The notes below the pieces were generated by a model that saw only the letters and a list, made by a program, of their open reading frames with translations, was not told the origin of the DNA and made no database searches. This document shows, in pieces, positions 1-8,378 of a stretch of 64,000 nt of DNA (positions within the stretch are counted from its first letter, which is position 1; each line of letters starts with the position of its first letter). Both the position numbers and the translations under genes were made by a program. This stretch comes from Chitinophaga parva (GTDB lineage Bacteria > Bacteroidota > Bacteroidia > Chitinophagales > Chitinophagaceae), in contig NZ_QCYK01000002.1 of NCBI RefSeq assembly GCF_003071345.1, positions 62,001-126,000 on the forward strand, given 5' to 3'.

Positions 1-661
1 CTACAAATCGTTCAATGAGCTGAAAACGCACCCGCAGTTCCTCGATTACCTGCAGCGGGTAAGCCCCCTGCGCTACTATGCGGAGGCTAACATTGGCAGC
101 CGCCCGTCCAAGCGCAGTAACGCGTCAAAACTGAACCTGGACGACCTGCGCGCTGTGCCCTACGTGGGCGCCTGGAGCCAGTTGAAACAGAATGTGCCCG
201 GCTATCACGGCGTAGGCACAGCGCTGAAGAAGCTGCACGATGCCGGCCGCTGGAATGAAATAGCGGCGCTCTACGAACAGTCCCTGTTTTTCCGCACCCT
301 GCTGGATAACAGTGAAATGGCGATGAAGAAAAGCTACTTCCCGCTCACTGCCTACCTGGCCGGCCATCCGGACTTTGGGGACGTATGGAAAGTGATGCAT
401 GAAGAATTTGAGCTCACTAAAAAATATGTGCTCAAGCTCTCCGGCGGTACAGACCTCATGGTGGCCAGCCCGGTGGATCAGTTGTCCATCCAGATGCGGG
501 AACGCGTGGTATTGCCGCTGAACACCATCCAGCAATACGCCCTGAACCGCATCCGGGAAATAGATGAGCACAAGGCCTCCACCGCGAAGAAGGAAGTGCT
601 GGAAAAACTGGTAGTAAGGTGTTCTTTCGGGATCATCAACGCAGGCCGGAATTCAGCGTAA
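1..661 (+). CDS. ppc: Phosphoenolpyruvate carboxylase, C-terminal part (5' end outside window)
   Basis: The reading frame is open from base 2 and ends with TAA at 659-661, giving about 219 C-terminal residues. PEP carboxylase adds bicarbonate to PEP to make oxaloacetate, an anaplerotic cytoplasmic reaction. Family marks visible here are the IGSRPSKR block, the LRAVPYVGAW segment (equivalent to LRAIPWVFAW in other bacteria) and a C-terminus ending in NAGRNSA, which takes the place of the usual GxRNTG-type tail that reaches the active site. The upstream two thirds, with the catalytic His and Lys, lie outside the window. A strong hairpin terminator follows about 70 bases downstream, so the gene probably ends its transcript there. 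Confidence 0.93.
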   Translation, partial: YKSFNELKTHPQFLDYLQRVSPLRYYAEANIGSRPSKRSNASKLNLDDLRAVPYVGAWSQLKQNVPGYHGVGTALKKLHDAGRWNEIAALYEQSLFFRTLLDNSEMAMKKSYFPLTAYLAGHPDFGDVWKVMHEEFELTKKYVLKLSGGTDLMVASPVDQLSIQMRERVVLPLNTIQQYALNRIREIDEHKASTAKKEVLEKLVVRCSFGIINAGRNSA

Positions 662-730
662 GGCAATAATGAGCTTCAACATCAACCTGGGTTTTAAAAC
701 GAAGGGACGATAATAAGTAATAATAAAAAA

Positions 731-764
731 GGGCTGTCTCAAACTTCGAGACAGCCCTTTTTTA
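731..764. terminator. Hairpin terminator after the PEP carboxylase gene
   Basis: There is a perfect 10-bp stem (731-740 with 748-757) and a 7-base loop, followed by a T-run. An A-run precedes the stem, so it could also work on the minus strand, downstream of the gene at 925-1176. The stem begins GGCTGTCTC, as does the left arm of the terminator near 40.25 kb. Confidence 0.85.
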
Positions 765-924
765 TTTCAGGTACCTGATGGAGAAAATTTTCATACAGGC
801 GATTTTCATAGCCTTCATTTTACTTATGAGATTTCCCCTTTGTTTTTTTATTCCTGCGCCTGTCACGCGGCGGGCCTTCCCTGGCACCGGAGATTGTTTT
901 TTGGGAATTTCCTGAAGTTGCAAA

Positions 925-1176
925 CTATTCCGGTTGCTTCGGGGGATCAAAATGCTGTACCAGGTGCATACCTACTTCGTGTAGCAATCCCTCCGGCAAG
1001 GTCTGGTGCGGATCTTTTGCAATGGCTCTCAGGTAGCCTTCTTCATCCGCCTCGTAGCGTACTTCCACGCCGGATACGGTCATGTTAAATGCAGTGGTAT
1101 AGCCGGATAGCTGCGGCGTTACTGTAATGATGTGTGGAGTGCCCTCGTATTCAAATTTCAGCAGAAAAGGATCCAT
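925..1176 (-). CDS. Small conserved-looking hypothetical protein (83 aa)
   Basis: I chose the ATG at 1176 (protein begins MDPFLLKFEYEG). An upstream extension to 1215 reads into the gap behind the AraC gene and looks less protein-like. The protein has no signal peptide or membrane segment. It alternates short hydrophobic beta-type stretches with acidic loops, which suggests a small cytoplasmic beta-rich fold. It lies 45 bases downstream of the AraC regulator on the same strand and could be cotranscribed with it. I do not recognise a family and assign no function. Balanced composition and good codon usage are the main reasons to call it. Confidence 0.6.
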   Translation of the reverse strand: MDPFLLKFEYEGTPHIITVTPQLSGYTTAFNMTVSGVEVRYEADEEGYLRAIAKDPHQTLPEGLLHEVGMHLVQHFDPPKQPE

Positions 1177-1221
1177 GATACTAAACGGTGTTTGTATAAA
1201 AGTAAGACAAACCACGTGCCG

Positions 1222-2076
1222 CTACGCGGTAGCGTGGGATTGCGCCCTGAATTCCTTGGGCCCCATGCCTTTGTGTTTGTGAAAGAATTTATTGAAATGA
1301 CTGAGGTCTGTAAAGCCCATTTCGTAGCAGATCTCTTTGATGGAAAGCGTGCTGTGGCGCAGGCGGTTCTCAATGAGGCTCAGCTTATACCGGCTCACAT
1401 AATCCCGCAGGGTTACTTTTAGCTGCTCCCGGAAATACACGCCCAGGTAGTTTTTGGAATAGCCAAACCGGGTGGCAAGGTGCTCTATCTGCAGTTTGTC
1501 TGCCGTGTAAATATGCTGGTGGATGTAATGCAGCAGCTGGGTGATCTTGTCATCCGGCAGCTGTTCCGGCAGGTAGGGCAGGGGATGGGCTATGTTGCGG
1601 CGCACGACGGAGATCACGGCCTGTATGAGGAAGAAAATGGTCTCGTTGGCAGCGTTTTTGGAAGCCTGCCATTCCTGTGCAATAAGGCGCATGAGCTGGT
1701 CCAGCAGGGAGGCGTCGCCCTGGCAGGAGAGCAGCTGGCCGGGGTGTTGGGAGGCATGCAGCACCAGGTCATCCATCGCCTGGTTCCATTTACTTTGCAG
1801 GTGGATGTCGCCCACGCCCTGGAGATAGATATTGTTGAACTTCAGGAAAGTAAACCTGGTAGGGGATTTCAGGGTAAAGGAGTGAAAGTCGGAAGGGCCC
1901 AGCAGGAAGAGTTGTTGCGGGCCAAAGTTATAGGTGTTGTTATTCAGTTGGTGCTGGCCTTCCCCGCTGTGTACAAAGATGATCTCAAAGTGGTTGTGGT
2001 TATGTACCGGATGTTCCCATTCCGTAACTTCAAAATGCGATATCTTTAGGTACTCGTGTTGGATATAGCGTTTCAT
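1222..2076 (-). CDS. AraC-family transcriptional regulator
   Basis: This is a 284-aa protein starting at the ATG at 2076 (MKRYIQHEYLK). A longer frame exists upstream but reads through the divergent promoter region. The N-terminal half is a cupin-like sensor with HNHNHFEIIFVHSGEG, typical of AraC proteins that bind small ligands. The C-terminal 100 residues hold the double helix-turn-helix, including LATRFGYSKNYLGVYF and the second-helix signature ICYEMGFTDLSHFNKFFHKHKGMGPKEFR. It is divergent from the SDR-like gene at 2171 with a 94-bp gap, the usual arrangement of an AraC activator and its target. The ligand is unknown. Confidence 0.9.
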   Translation of the reverse strand: MKRYIQHEYLKISHFEVTEWEHPVHNHNHFEIIFVHSGEGQHQLNNNTYNFGPQQLFLLGPSDFHSFTLKSPTRFTFLKFNNIYLQGVGDIHLQSKWNQAMDDLVLHASQHPGQLLSCQGDASLLDQLMRLIAQEWQASKNAANETIFFLIQAVISVVRRNIAHPLPYLPEQLPDDKITQLLHYIHQHIYTADKLQIEHLATRFGYSKNYLGVYFREQLKVTLRDYVSRYKLSLIENRLRHSTLSIKEICYEMGFTDLSHFNKFFHKHKGMGPKEFRAQSHATA

Positions 2077-2134
2077 CCCCCTAAAATTACCAATTAATAC
2101 CAGGAAAATACCAACCGGCGCCAGGCTCTCCACG

Positions 2135-2142
2135 TAGTTTTG
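2135..2142 (+). promoter_or_regulatory. Candidate -7 promoter box for the SDR-like gene
   Basis: TAGTTTTG is an exact match to the Bacteroidota -7 consensus TAnnTTTG and lies 28 bases before the ATG at 2171. No clear -33 TTG is seen, which would fit a promoter that needs the divergent AraC protein. Confidence 0.45.
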
Positions 2143-2170
2143 TGCGCAATTACTAAAAAATACACCCATC

Positions 2171-2770
2171 ATGAAGATCATCATTGTAGGTGCCACGGGC
2201 ACCCTTGGCAAGAAAGTAACGGAGTCCCTGAAGCCCTATGGCCACGAGCTGATCAGGGTAGGCTCCAAAAGCGGCGATCTGCAGGTAGACATCACCGATC
2301 CTGCTTCTATCGAAAAACTGTTTGCGCAGACCGGCCGTTTCGATGCGCTGGTGAGCGTAGCTGGTGCGGGCCACTTCGGGCCGCTGCAGTCCATGACCAT
2401 CGAGGATTTTAAGGTGGGTGTCGCCAGCAAGCTACTGGGCCAGGTAGGCCTGGTGCTCTTGGGGCAGCATCACATTCATCCAAAAGGTTCTTTCACGCTC
2501 ACTTCCGGCATCCTGTCTGAAGACCCGGTGCGGGGTGGTGTTAACTTATCTACGGTGAATGGCGCGGTGAACAGTTTTGCCATTGCCGCTGCCACAGAAC
2601 TGCAGAACGATGTGCGCATCAACGCGGTGAGCCCCGGCGTAGTAGAAGACTCCCCCGGCTTCCATGCGACCTTTCCCGGCCATATCCCTGTAACGATGGA
2701 CCGCGTGGTGGCTGCCTACCTGAAAAGCATACTGGGCGCGGGTAGCGGCCAGGTGATAAAAGTGTTCTAA
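2171..2770 (+). CDS. Short-chain dehydrogenase/reductase-like protein, atypical active site
   Basis: This 199-aa Rossmann protein has the nucleotide-binding motif GATGTLG at residues 7-13, a VSVAGAG segment in place of NNAG, and VSPGVVEDSP after the last central strand. The usual catalytic YxxxK is absent: the aligned segment reads LSTVNGAVNSF, so Tyr and Lys are replaced by Leu and Asn. The same change is usual in a subfamily of about 200-residue SDR proteins found beside AraC/LysR-type regulators, so it is a subfamily trait and not decay. It probably binds NADP(H), but the substrate and even catalytic activity are uncertain. It is divergent from the AraC gene. Confidence 0.85.
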   Translation: MKIIIVGATGTLGKKVTESLKPYGHELIRVGSKSGDLQVDITDPASIEKLFAQTGRFDALVSVAGAGHFGPLQSMTIEDFKVGVASKLLGQVGLVLLGQHHIHPKGSFTLTSGILSEDPVRGGVNLSTVNGAVNSFAIAAATELQNDVRINAVSPGVVEDSPGFHATFPGHIPVTMDRVVAAYLKSILGAGSGQVIKVF

Positions 2771-2869
2771 GCGGCGGAAAATAATCCGTAATATTGTTTT
2801 GTAACTACCTGCGGGCCGTTTCACACCACGGCGGTCCGTGGGATCGTGTATCAAAACAAGCCCAAGCCA

Positions 2870-3442
2870 ATGACCATAGCTATCGTCTCCGGGAGTACCC
2901 GAACCGGCAGACTTTCCCATAACGTATCGCTGGTGCTGGCTGCCAGGTTGCAGCTACTCACCGGCCAGGTACCGGTAATGATAGATCTTGCCGAGTATAA
3001 GATCCCCCTCTTTGAAGAAGTGCTGCAACGCCAGGCGGAGCCCTGCCCGGACCTGCAAAAAGTATCTACCCTGCTGAGGGAAGCAGACGCCATGATCTTC
3101 GTATCGCCGGAATACAATGGCAGTTATACACCTGCCCTGAAGAATATCGTAGACTCACTGGGTAAGCGTGAGTTTGCCCGCAAGGTGATCGGGGTGGTAA
3201 GTGTAAGTTCCGGTATACTGGGCGGCCTGCGGGGCGCGCTGTCCATGCAGCAGCTGGTGCTGGCCGTGTGGGGCATTGCCCTGCCGCAAATGCTCCTGGT
3301 ACCCGTGGTGCAGGATAAGGTGAACCACAAGGCAGAATTTACCGATGAAAGCTTTGAAACCAAAGCGACTGATTTTCTCAAAGAATTTATCTGGCTCTCC
3401 AGCGCCGTACACGCTAAAAAGCTGTTGGGAGAGGCCCTCTGA
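2870..3442 (+). CDS. NADPH-dependent FMN reductase (flavodoxin-like fold)
   Basis: A 190-aa cytoplasmic flavoprotein. I prefer the ATG at 2870 (MTIAIVSGSTRTGR) to the in-frame GTG at 2846 because the flavodoxin fold starts with that strand. The phosphate-binding loop GSTRTGRLSH and the flavin-contacting segment SPEYNGSYTPALKNIVDSL are typical of the FMN_red/ArsH/ChrR group, which reduces quinones, azo dyes or chromate with NADPH. The physiological acceptor cannot be told from sequence. It follows the SDR-like gene by about 100 bases on the same strand and is closed by a strong terminator. Confidence 0.88.
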   Translation: MTIAIVSGSTRTGRLSHNVSLVLAARLQLLTGQVPVMIDLAEYKIPLFEEVLQRQAEPCPDLQKVSTLLREADAMIFVSPEYNGSYTPALKNIVDSLGKREFARKVIGVVSVSSGILGGLRGALSMQQLVLAVWGIALPQMLLVPVVQDKVNHKAEFTDESFETKATDFLKEFIWLSSAVHAKKLLGEAL

Positions 3443-3458
3443 TAGCAAGTATTTACAT

Positions 3459-3490
3459 GCCGTCCCGGCCCGCCCGGGACGGCTTTTTTT
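3459..3490 (+). terminator. Rho-independent terminator after the FMN reductase gene
   Basis: A 10-bp GC-rich stem (3459-3468 with 3474-3483) is followed by a T-run of seven or more bases. Confidence 0.88.
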
Positions 3491-3549
3491 ATTGTAGCAT
3501 TTACCTCCGCATTCCACGCAAAAACAGGTATCTTGATCCCACAACCTTA

Positions 3550-6171
3550 ATGTTTCTTATGTTTCGCCACGGACTATTACTAACAACCCTGCTGGCCGCG
3601 GCCGGCAGCGGAGCTGCACAGGCTACCCCGCCCATAGACGCCTCCCGCCTGCAAGTGCGCTGGGAGGTAGTGGAAAACCACCACGCCGGCCAGGACCAGG
3701 TACTGTCTGCCATTACCCTGATCAATAAAAGCAAACAAGCCTTGCCCGCCAGCGGGTGGCAGTTGTATTTCAACTTTGACCGGCCCATCCTGCCCGGCTC
3801 CGCTACCGCACATACCGTTGCGGAACATGTGAATGGAGATGCCTATAAACTGAAGCCAGATGCGGGTTTCCAGCCGGTAGCTCCCGGCGATTCCGTGCGT
3901 ATGGAGTTCCTGGCCGGCGCCTGGTCTATCAACTTTACAGATGCACCTACCGGCTTCTTCATCGTGTGGGACGAGGAACCTGCAAAAGGGTATACGATCA
4001 AAGACTTTGGCATCCGGCCCTCTACATTGCCCAGGCAGTTATTGAGTGGCCCCAATGATAAAACCGGCGTGCTCACGCCAGCCATGGTGTACCAGCAGAA
4101 TGCCGGTATCAAAGACATTCCCGCGGAGCAGTTACCCAAGATCTTCCCCACGCCCGCGCATTACACGGAAAATAACGGCAGCTTCATATTGGACGCCACC
4201 ACCGGCATTACTACGGACGCGGCTTTCAATGAAACTGCAAAGGCCCTGGCTGCAGAACTGGCAGGCCTGCTGGGCAAGGCACCTGTTATCAATGGCAATG
4301 CTGCCAAAACAATATCCCTGCGCAAAAATGACCTGCCGCATGAAGCCTATAACCTGGAGGTGACCAGCAGTGGTGTAACCATCAGCGCCGGGGATGACGC
4401 AGGTGTCTTTTACGGCATTCAATCCCTGAAAAGCCTCATGCCTGCTGCGTCCTGGAAGGGCGTGCAGCAGCGCATCGCACTGCAGAACGTGAGCGTAAGC
4501 GATACGCCCCGCTTTGCTTACCGTGGTTTTATGCTGGATGTGGCCCGCAACTTTCACAGCAAGGCAGAAGTGGAACGTGTGCTGGATGTAATGGCGCTGT
4601 ACAAGCTCAATGTATTCCATTTCCACCTCACCGATGACGAAGGCTGGAGGCTGGAAATACCCGGCCTGCCGGAGCTCACCGAGATTGGTGGAAGACGTGG
4701 TTATGCCCCTGATCCTACCGATGCGCAGATGCTGGTACCATCTTACGGCTCCGGCCCTGATGTGGTGAACGAAGCCGGTAGCGGTTATTTTACACGCAAG
4801 GATTTTATTGAAATATTGCAATACGCAAAGGCCCGCCACATCCGCGTGCTACCGGAAATTGAAACCCCTGGCCATGCCCGCGCAGCGGTATACTCCATGA
4901 CCCAGCGGTATAGAAAACTGCTGGCAAAGGATGACATAGCCGGTGCCCATCAATACCTGCTGGCAGACCCGGACGATAGATCCGTTTACCATTCCGTACA
5001 ATACTGGAATGACAACGTGATCAACGTGGCCATGCCTTCTGCTTATACGTTTATCGGAAAAGTAGTGGACGAACTGAAGGCCATGTACCAGGATGCCGGC
5101 GCAACACTTACTGCTGTACACATGGGGGGTGATGAGGTGCCGGCCGGTGTGTGGGAAAAATCGCCCGCGTGCCAGGCACTTATGCAAAAAGAAGGCTTGA
5201 AAAATGTACAGGACCTCTGGTATTATTTCTATGGCCACGTGAATGAAGTGCTTCACCAGCGCGGCTTGCAGCTATATGGATGGGAAGAAGTAGGCATGCG
5301 CAAAACCCATCAACAGGATGGACAGGACATCAACATACCTAATCCTGATTTTGTGAACAGTAAAATGCACCTGCTGGTGTGGAACAACGTGGTAGGCAAC
5401 GGGGCGGAAGACCTGGCGTACCGCCTGGCCAATGCCGGCTACAAGGTTGTACTGGGCGGGGTGGCTAACCTGTATTTTGATATGGCCTACGCCAAAACCT
5501 TTGCAGAACCGGGCTATTACTGGGGTGGTTATGTAGATGTGGACAAACCATTTTACTACATCCCGTTCGACTATTACAAGAACACGAAAGTAGATGCGCG
5601 CAATAACCCGGTGGCTCCCGGCACGTTTACAGGCAAGGATGGCCTCACGGCTTACGGGGCGTCTAATATTGAAGGGCTGGAAGGCCTGCTGTGGAGCGAA
5701 ACCATTACCAATGACAAGCGCCTGGAATATATGCTGCTACCCAAGTTGCTGGCGCTGGCAGAGCGTAGCTGGGCGCCTAATCCTGCCTGGGCCACGGAGC
5801 GGGATACAGCACGTAGTGAGGCTATGTATGCGGAGGCCTGGTCTGTATTTACCAATGTGCTGGGCAAGCGGGAACTGCCGCGCCTGGATGTGTATAACAA
5901 GGGTTATAACTATCGCGTACCGCCGGTGGGTGTGATCACAGAAAACGGGCAAACCCGTGCCAATGTGCAGTTCCCGGGCATGCAGATCCGGTACACTACT
6001 AATGGCAGTACGCCTACGGCAAAGAGTGCTTTGTATACCGCACCGCTGCCGGCTAATGGGGAATTGCAGTTCAGGGCGTTTAGCAGCAATGGCCGTACGG
6101 AGTTGGAGAACGCGCCGTTGAAGATCCTGCCGGCGCCGGCGCAGGTGAGCATGCCGGCGGTGAAGCAGTAA
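3550..6171 (+). CDS. Secreted beta-N-acetylhexosaminidase (GH20)
   Basis: The protein is 873 aa from the ATG at 3550; ATG 3559 is equally possible. The in-frame extension upstream overlaps the preceding terminator and is rejected. In order: a signal peptide ending near GAAQA; an N-terminal carbohydrate-binding domain of the chitobiase type (VRWEVVENHHAGQDQ, about residues 35-190); a GH20b alpha/beta domain (about 200-330); a GH20 TIM barrel with the catalytic Asp-Glu pair at residues 528-529 in HMGGDE; and a C-terminal beta domain. The enzyme removes terminal GlcNAc/GalNAc from chitooligosaccharides or glycans by substrate-assisted catalysis, probably in the periplasm or at the cell surface. 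It stands alone between terminators. Confidence 0.95.
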   Translation: MFLMFRHGLLLTTLLAAAGSGAAQATPPIDASRLQVRWEVVENHHAGQDQVLSAITLINKSKQALPASGWQLYFNFDRPILPGSATAHTVAEHVNGDAYKLKPDAGFQPVAPGDSVRMEFLAGAWSINFTDAPTGFFIVWDEEPAKGYTIKDFGIRPSTLPRQLLSGPNDKTGVLTPAMVYQQNAGIKDIPAEQLPKIFPTPAHYTENNGSFILDATTGITTDAAFNETAKALAAELAGLLGKAPVINGNAAKTISLRKNDLPHEAYNLEVTSSGVTISAGDDAGVFYGIQSLKSLMPAASWKGVQQRIALQNVSVSDTPRFAYRGFMLDVARNFHSKAEVERVLDVMALYKLNVFHFHLTDDEGWRLEIPGLPELTEIGGRRGYAPDPTDAQMLVPSYGSGPDVVNEAGSGYFTRKDFIEILQYAKARHIRVLPEIETPGHARAAVYSMTQRYRKLLAKDDIAGAHQYLLADPDDRSVYHSVQYWNDNVINVAMPSAYTFIGKVVDELKAMYQDAGATLTAVHMGGDEVPAGVWEKSPACQALMQKEGLKNVQDLWYYFYGHVNEVLHQRGLQLYGWEEVGMRKTHQQDGQDINIPNPDFVNSKMHLLVWNNVVGNGAEDLAYRLANAGYKVVLGGVANLYFDMAYAKTFAEPGYYWGGYVDVDKPFYYIPFDYYKNTKVDARNNPVAPGTFTGKDGLTAYGASNIEGLEGLLWSETITNDKRLEYMLLPKLLALAERSWAPNPAWATERDTARSEAMYAEAWSVFTNVLGKRELPRLDVYNKGYNYRVPPVGVITENGQTRANVQFPGMQIRYTTNGSTPTAKSALYTAPLPANGELQFRAFSSNGRTELENAPLKILPAPAQVSMPAVKQ

Positions 6172-6235
6172 GAGAAAGCCCTGCCAGGGCAGCGATGGCA
6201 GTTGCGGAATGTTTTTCATAACGCGGAAACATCAA

Positions 6236-6280
6236 CAAGAAAAAAGGAGCAGGCGGCGTAAGGCCGTTTGCTCCTTTTTC
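6236..6280. repeat. 45-bp direct repeat, left copy (hairpin terminator)
   Basis: This copy is identical over 45 bases to 6987-7031. The core is a long hairpin (GGAGCA...TGCTCC with GC-rich inner pairing) with an A-run on the left and a T-run on the right, so it should terminate transcription in both directions. It ends the GH20 transcript. The AT-rich gene at 6467-6898 lies exactly between the two copies. Confidence 0.9.
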
Positions 6281-6390
6281 GTTGGGAATTATATCGTAGA
6301 AGCCAGCGCCATTTTGTTTCGTGGTCCTTTCATGGGAAAAGTAACAATTTATTAATTATACGCGGTCCTATATCTTACATAATTTGCAAC

Positions 6391-6404
6391 TATTAGATAG
6401 CGCC
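6391..6404. repeat. 14-bp inverted repeat, left arm
   Basis: The sequence TATTAGATAGCGCC occurs as a perfect inverted copy at 6935-6948. The two arms bracket the gene at 6467-6898, at 63 bases before its start and 37 bases after its stop, and enclose 558 bp in total. Confidence 0.85.
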
Positions 6405-6466
6405 AGTAACCCCCTATTAGTTAGCTTAACTTAACTCTTTTTTGCCTCATTTTTAAACTTTAAGAG

Positions 6467-6898
6467 ATGAATTTATCCAAACTCTTTTCGCTGTTAGCCT
6501 TGTTTGTTGTTGGAGCTTTTTGCTCCGCTGGTGCGCAGATCATCACTCCCAAGGGCGAGGGAGGTTATTATTTTAACTATGGAGAAACTCCATTACATGA
6601 CCCTTTACAAATTGTAACTGATGAGAATTCATATACAATTGTAACTGTTCCCGGTACAGCAGATGCGGCTATGCATCCAGAATATTATGTTGTCACTGTA
6701 GGTGTAGGATTTCCTACAACCGTACCCCTGAATTTAACAAGCATGGTCACTCATAACGAAAATGATGACACAATTGTAGAGTATACAGGTACCTGTGGTA
6801 GCTCATTTGTTTATATCCTTCTACGCCGATATCATGCTACGCTGGACGTGAGTCTTCAAATAGAATTCAGTCAGGAACCTGGGCATCCAGGAAATTAG
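6467..6898 (+). CDS. Small secreted protein of unknown function (143 aa)
   Basis: The start ATG is followed by a clear signal peptide (a hydrophobic LFSLLALFVVGAF core, predicted cleavage after SAGA), so the mature protein of about 120 residues is exported. The mature part is beta-rich, carries one Cys in TGTCGSSF, and has no lipobox or membrane segment. I do not recognise a family. Base composition is clearly more AT-rich than the surrounding genes (many AAT, TAT, ACA, ATT codons). The gene sits alone inside a 14-bp inverted repeat and between duplicated terminators, all consistent with recent acquisition. It could be a surface, adhesion or effector-type protein, but that is speculation. Confidence 0.75.
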   Translation: MNLSKLFSLLALFVVGAFCSAGAQIITPKGEGGYYFNYGETPLHDPLQIVTDENSYTIVTVPGTADAAMHPEYYVVTVGVGFPTTVPLNLTSMVTHNENDDTIVEYTGTCGSSFVYILLRRYHATLDVSLQIEFSQEPGHPGN

Positions 6899-6934
6899 TT
6901 TTTATTGCTTCTACAAGGAGCAATGAGATATACC

Positions 6935-6948
6935 GGCGCTATCTAATA
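6935..6948. repeat. 14-bp inverted repeat, right arm
   Basis: GGCGCTATCTAATA is the exact reverse complement of 6391-6404. There is no T-run beside it, so as a transcript structure it would be a very long-range stem. It fits the end of a mobile segment better than a terminator. Confidence 0.85.
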
Positions 6949-6986
6949 TTCGGGGAACCAAACTGGTGAGCCAGGATGTATCTAAG

Positions 6987-7031
6987 CAAGAAAAAAGGAG
7001 CAGGCGGCGTAAGGCCGTTTGCTCCTTTTTC
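6987..7031. repeat. 45-bp direct repeat, right copy (hairpin terminator)
   Basis: Identical to 6236-6280. It lies 24 bases past the stop of the minus-strand metallophosphatase gene and can terminate that transcript as well as the plus-strand gene at 6467-6898. Confidence 0.9.
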
Positions 7032-7054
7032 AATTTTATACCTGGCAAAACAAC

Positions 7055-8269
7055 CTAAGAACGTTGTATGTTGTAAGTGCCCACTTCCACACCATCATCG
7101 CGCAGCATGGAAAGGTCCAGGGAGTGACCATTTGCGTTCACCCTGATCAGCGTTCGGTTGCCTTCCTTGGGGCCGCCGCCAATGATGATGGGATAGTGAT
7201 GTTCATCTGTAGGCGGCCATACACCGTATTTGTGCGTGTGCCCGCAGATCATGAGGTCTACCTTGCCTTTGTTGAACAAAGGATTGAACAATTCACGGCA
7301 ATGCAGGGTGCCGTGGGCATCGCCGGAGTTAAAAGGCGGGATGTGCATGAGCACCACGCGGTATTTTGCCTTGCGGAAGGCAGGCGTGTTGATCTCCTGC
7401 TCCAACCACCGGGCCTGTTCTATGCGGTAATTGTCAAACGCAACGAGGCCGCTGTATTCCACATGGTCATCCAGTTTGTCTTCCCCCGTATCCAGTACCA
7501 CAAAGTGCACGGGGCCTTGTGTGAAGGAAAAATAATAACGGTCACCGGGACAGGCGAAGTACCCTGCATGCTGGCGCGCAAATTTGCCACGGGTTTCATG
7601 ATTGCCACGTGTATAAAAGAACGGTTGCTGCGAAGCAAATGTTTGCGTGAGGGGCGTGAGCAGGTGGTCAATGATCTGCTGTTCGTCTGTCTGGAAGTCG
7701 AACATATCACCATTGAGAAAAACAAAATCCTGCGGGGCATTGTTATTCAGTGCCAGCAGGGGGGCAAAGGATGCAGGCCGGTCGTGGATGTCGTTCAGCA
7801 TCAGCCAGGACACGCTTTGTGCCTTATCATCAAAGGTTTTGAAAGTATAAGTTTCACTGGTGATGGTGGCCCCATACTGCAGCTTGTAGGGATGAAAATC
7901 CGTGATCTCTTTGGAGCATACACGGTACTGGTAAGTGGTATTGGGTTGCAGGTTTACCAGGTCTATGCGGTGCACGTGATCATTGGCATCAATGAGGCCT
8001 GCCGTTTCGTGGTGGGTGTGCTGGTCCAGTTGCCCATTGGTGCCATACTCTACCCAACTGTAACAATTGCGGCTGGTGATCCACATGATGCTCACGCTGC
8101 GCGGCGTCATGCGCTGCAGGTAAGGCGGCGTAATAAAGCGGTAGGTATCATCCGCTGTGGTGTGTGTACCACGCGCGCGGGCCATGGCTTTCTCCACCGG
8201 CCACAGGCTGGCCAGCCCAGCCAGGGCCACGTTCCCCAGGAACTTGCGGCGGCTGTTGTTATTGTTCAT
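7055..8269 (-). CDS. Tat-exported metallophosphoesterase (purple acid phosphatase-like)
   Basis: The protein is 404 aa from the ATG at 8269 (MNNNNSRRKFLG); an alternative ATG lies at 8281. A twin-arginine signal, SRRKFLGNVALAG, precedes a fibronectin-III-like domain (about 45-150, YLQRMTPRSVSIMWIT...NTTYQYRV). The calcineurin-type metal site follows, with LNDIHD, LNGDMFD, TRGNHE, a VLMHIPP stretch and CGHTHKYG. This is the layout of bacterial purple-acid-phosphatase-like enzymes that hydrolyse phosphomonoesters or diesters in the periplasm with two bound metals. The gene follows the SusC/SusD pair on the same strand, but a terminator lies between them, so coupling is partial at best. The substrate is unknown. 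Confidence 0.9.
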   Translation of the reverse strand: MNNNNSRRKFLGNVALAGLASLWPVEKAMARARGTHTTADDTYRFITPPYLQRMTPRSVSIMWITSRNCYSWVEYGTNGQLDQHTHHETAGLIDANDHVHRIDLVNLQPNTTYQYRVCSKEITDFHPYKLQYGATITSETYTFKTFDDKAQSVSWLMLNDIHDRPASFAPLLALNNNAPQDFVFLNGDMFDFQTDEQQIIDHLLTPLTQTFASQQPFFYTRGNHETRGKFARQHAGYFACPGDRYYFSFTQGPVHFVVLDTGEDKLDDHVEYSGLVAFDNYRIEQARWLEQEINTPAFRKAKYRVVLMHIPPFNSGDAHGTLHCRELFNPLFNKGKVDLMICGHTHKYGVWPPTDEHHYPIIIGGGPKEGNRTLIRVNANGHSLDLSMLRDDGVEVGTYNIQRS

Positions 8270-8344
8270 CGGTGTTTGCATCAGGTTTCACGTTTAATGT
8301 TGGTATCGTACAGCGGTTCAAATTGTTTTTCATATTGGAAATTC

Positions 8345-8376
8345 AAAAGCCTTCCGGTTTTAGCCGGAAGGCTTTT
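8345..8376 (-). terminator. Terminator between the SusD and phosphatase genes
   Basis: A perfect 13-bp stem (8345-8357 with 8364-8376) with a 6-base loop. Its outer pairs are A-T, so T-runs fall on both strands. It begins three bases after the SusD stop codon. Confidence 0.85.
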
Positions 8377-8378
8377 GC

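Noticed and set aside
762..950. A 62-codon minus-strand frame overlapping the small gene at 925
   Set aside because: Low-complexity Lys/Met-rich translation, overlap with a better frame and with the terminator region; no coding signal.
2171..2770. SDR-like gene as a decayed enzyme because YxxxK is missing
   Set aside because: The same loss is typical of a subfamily of about 200-residue SDR proteins, and the rest of the fold is intact, so there is no reason to call a pseudogene.
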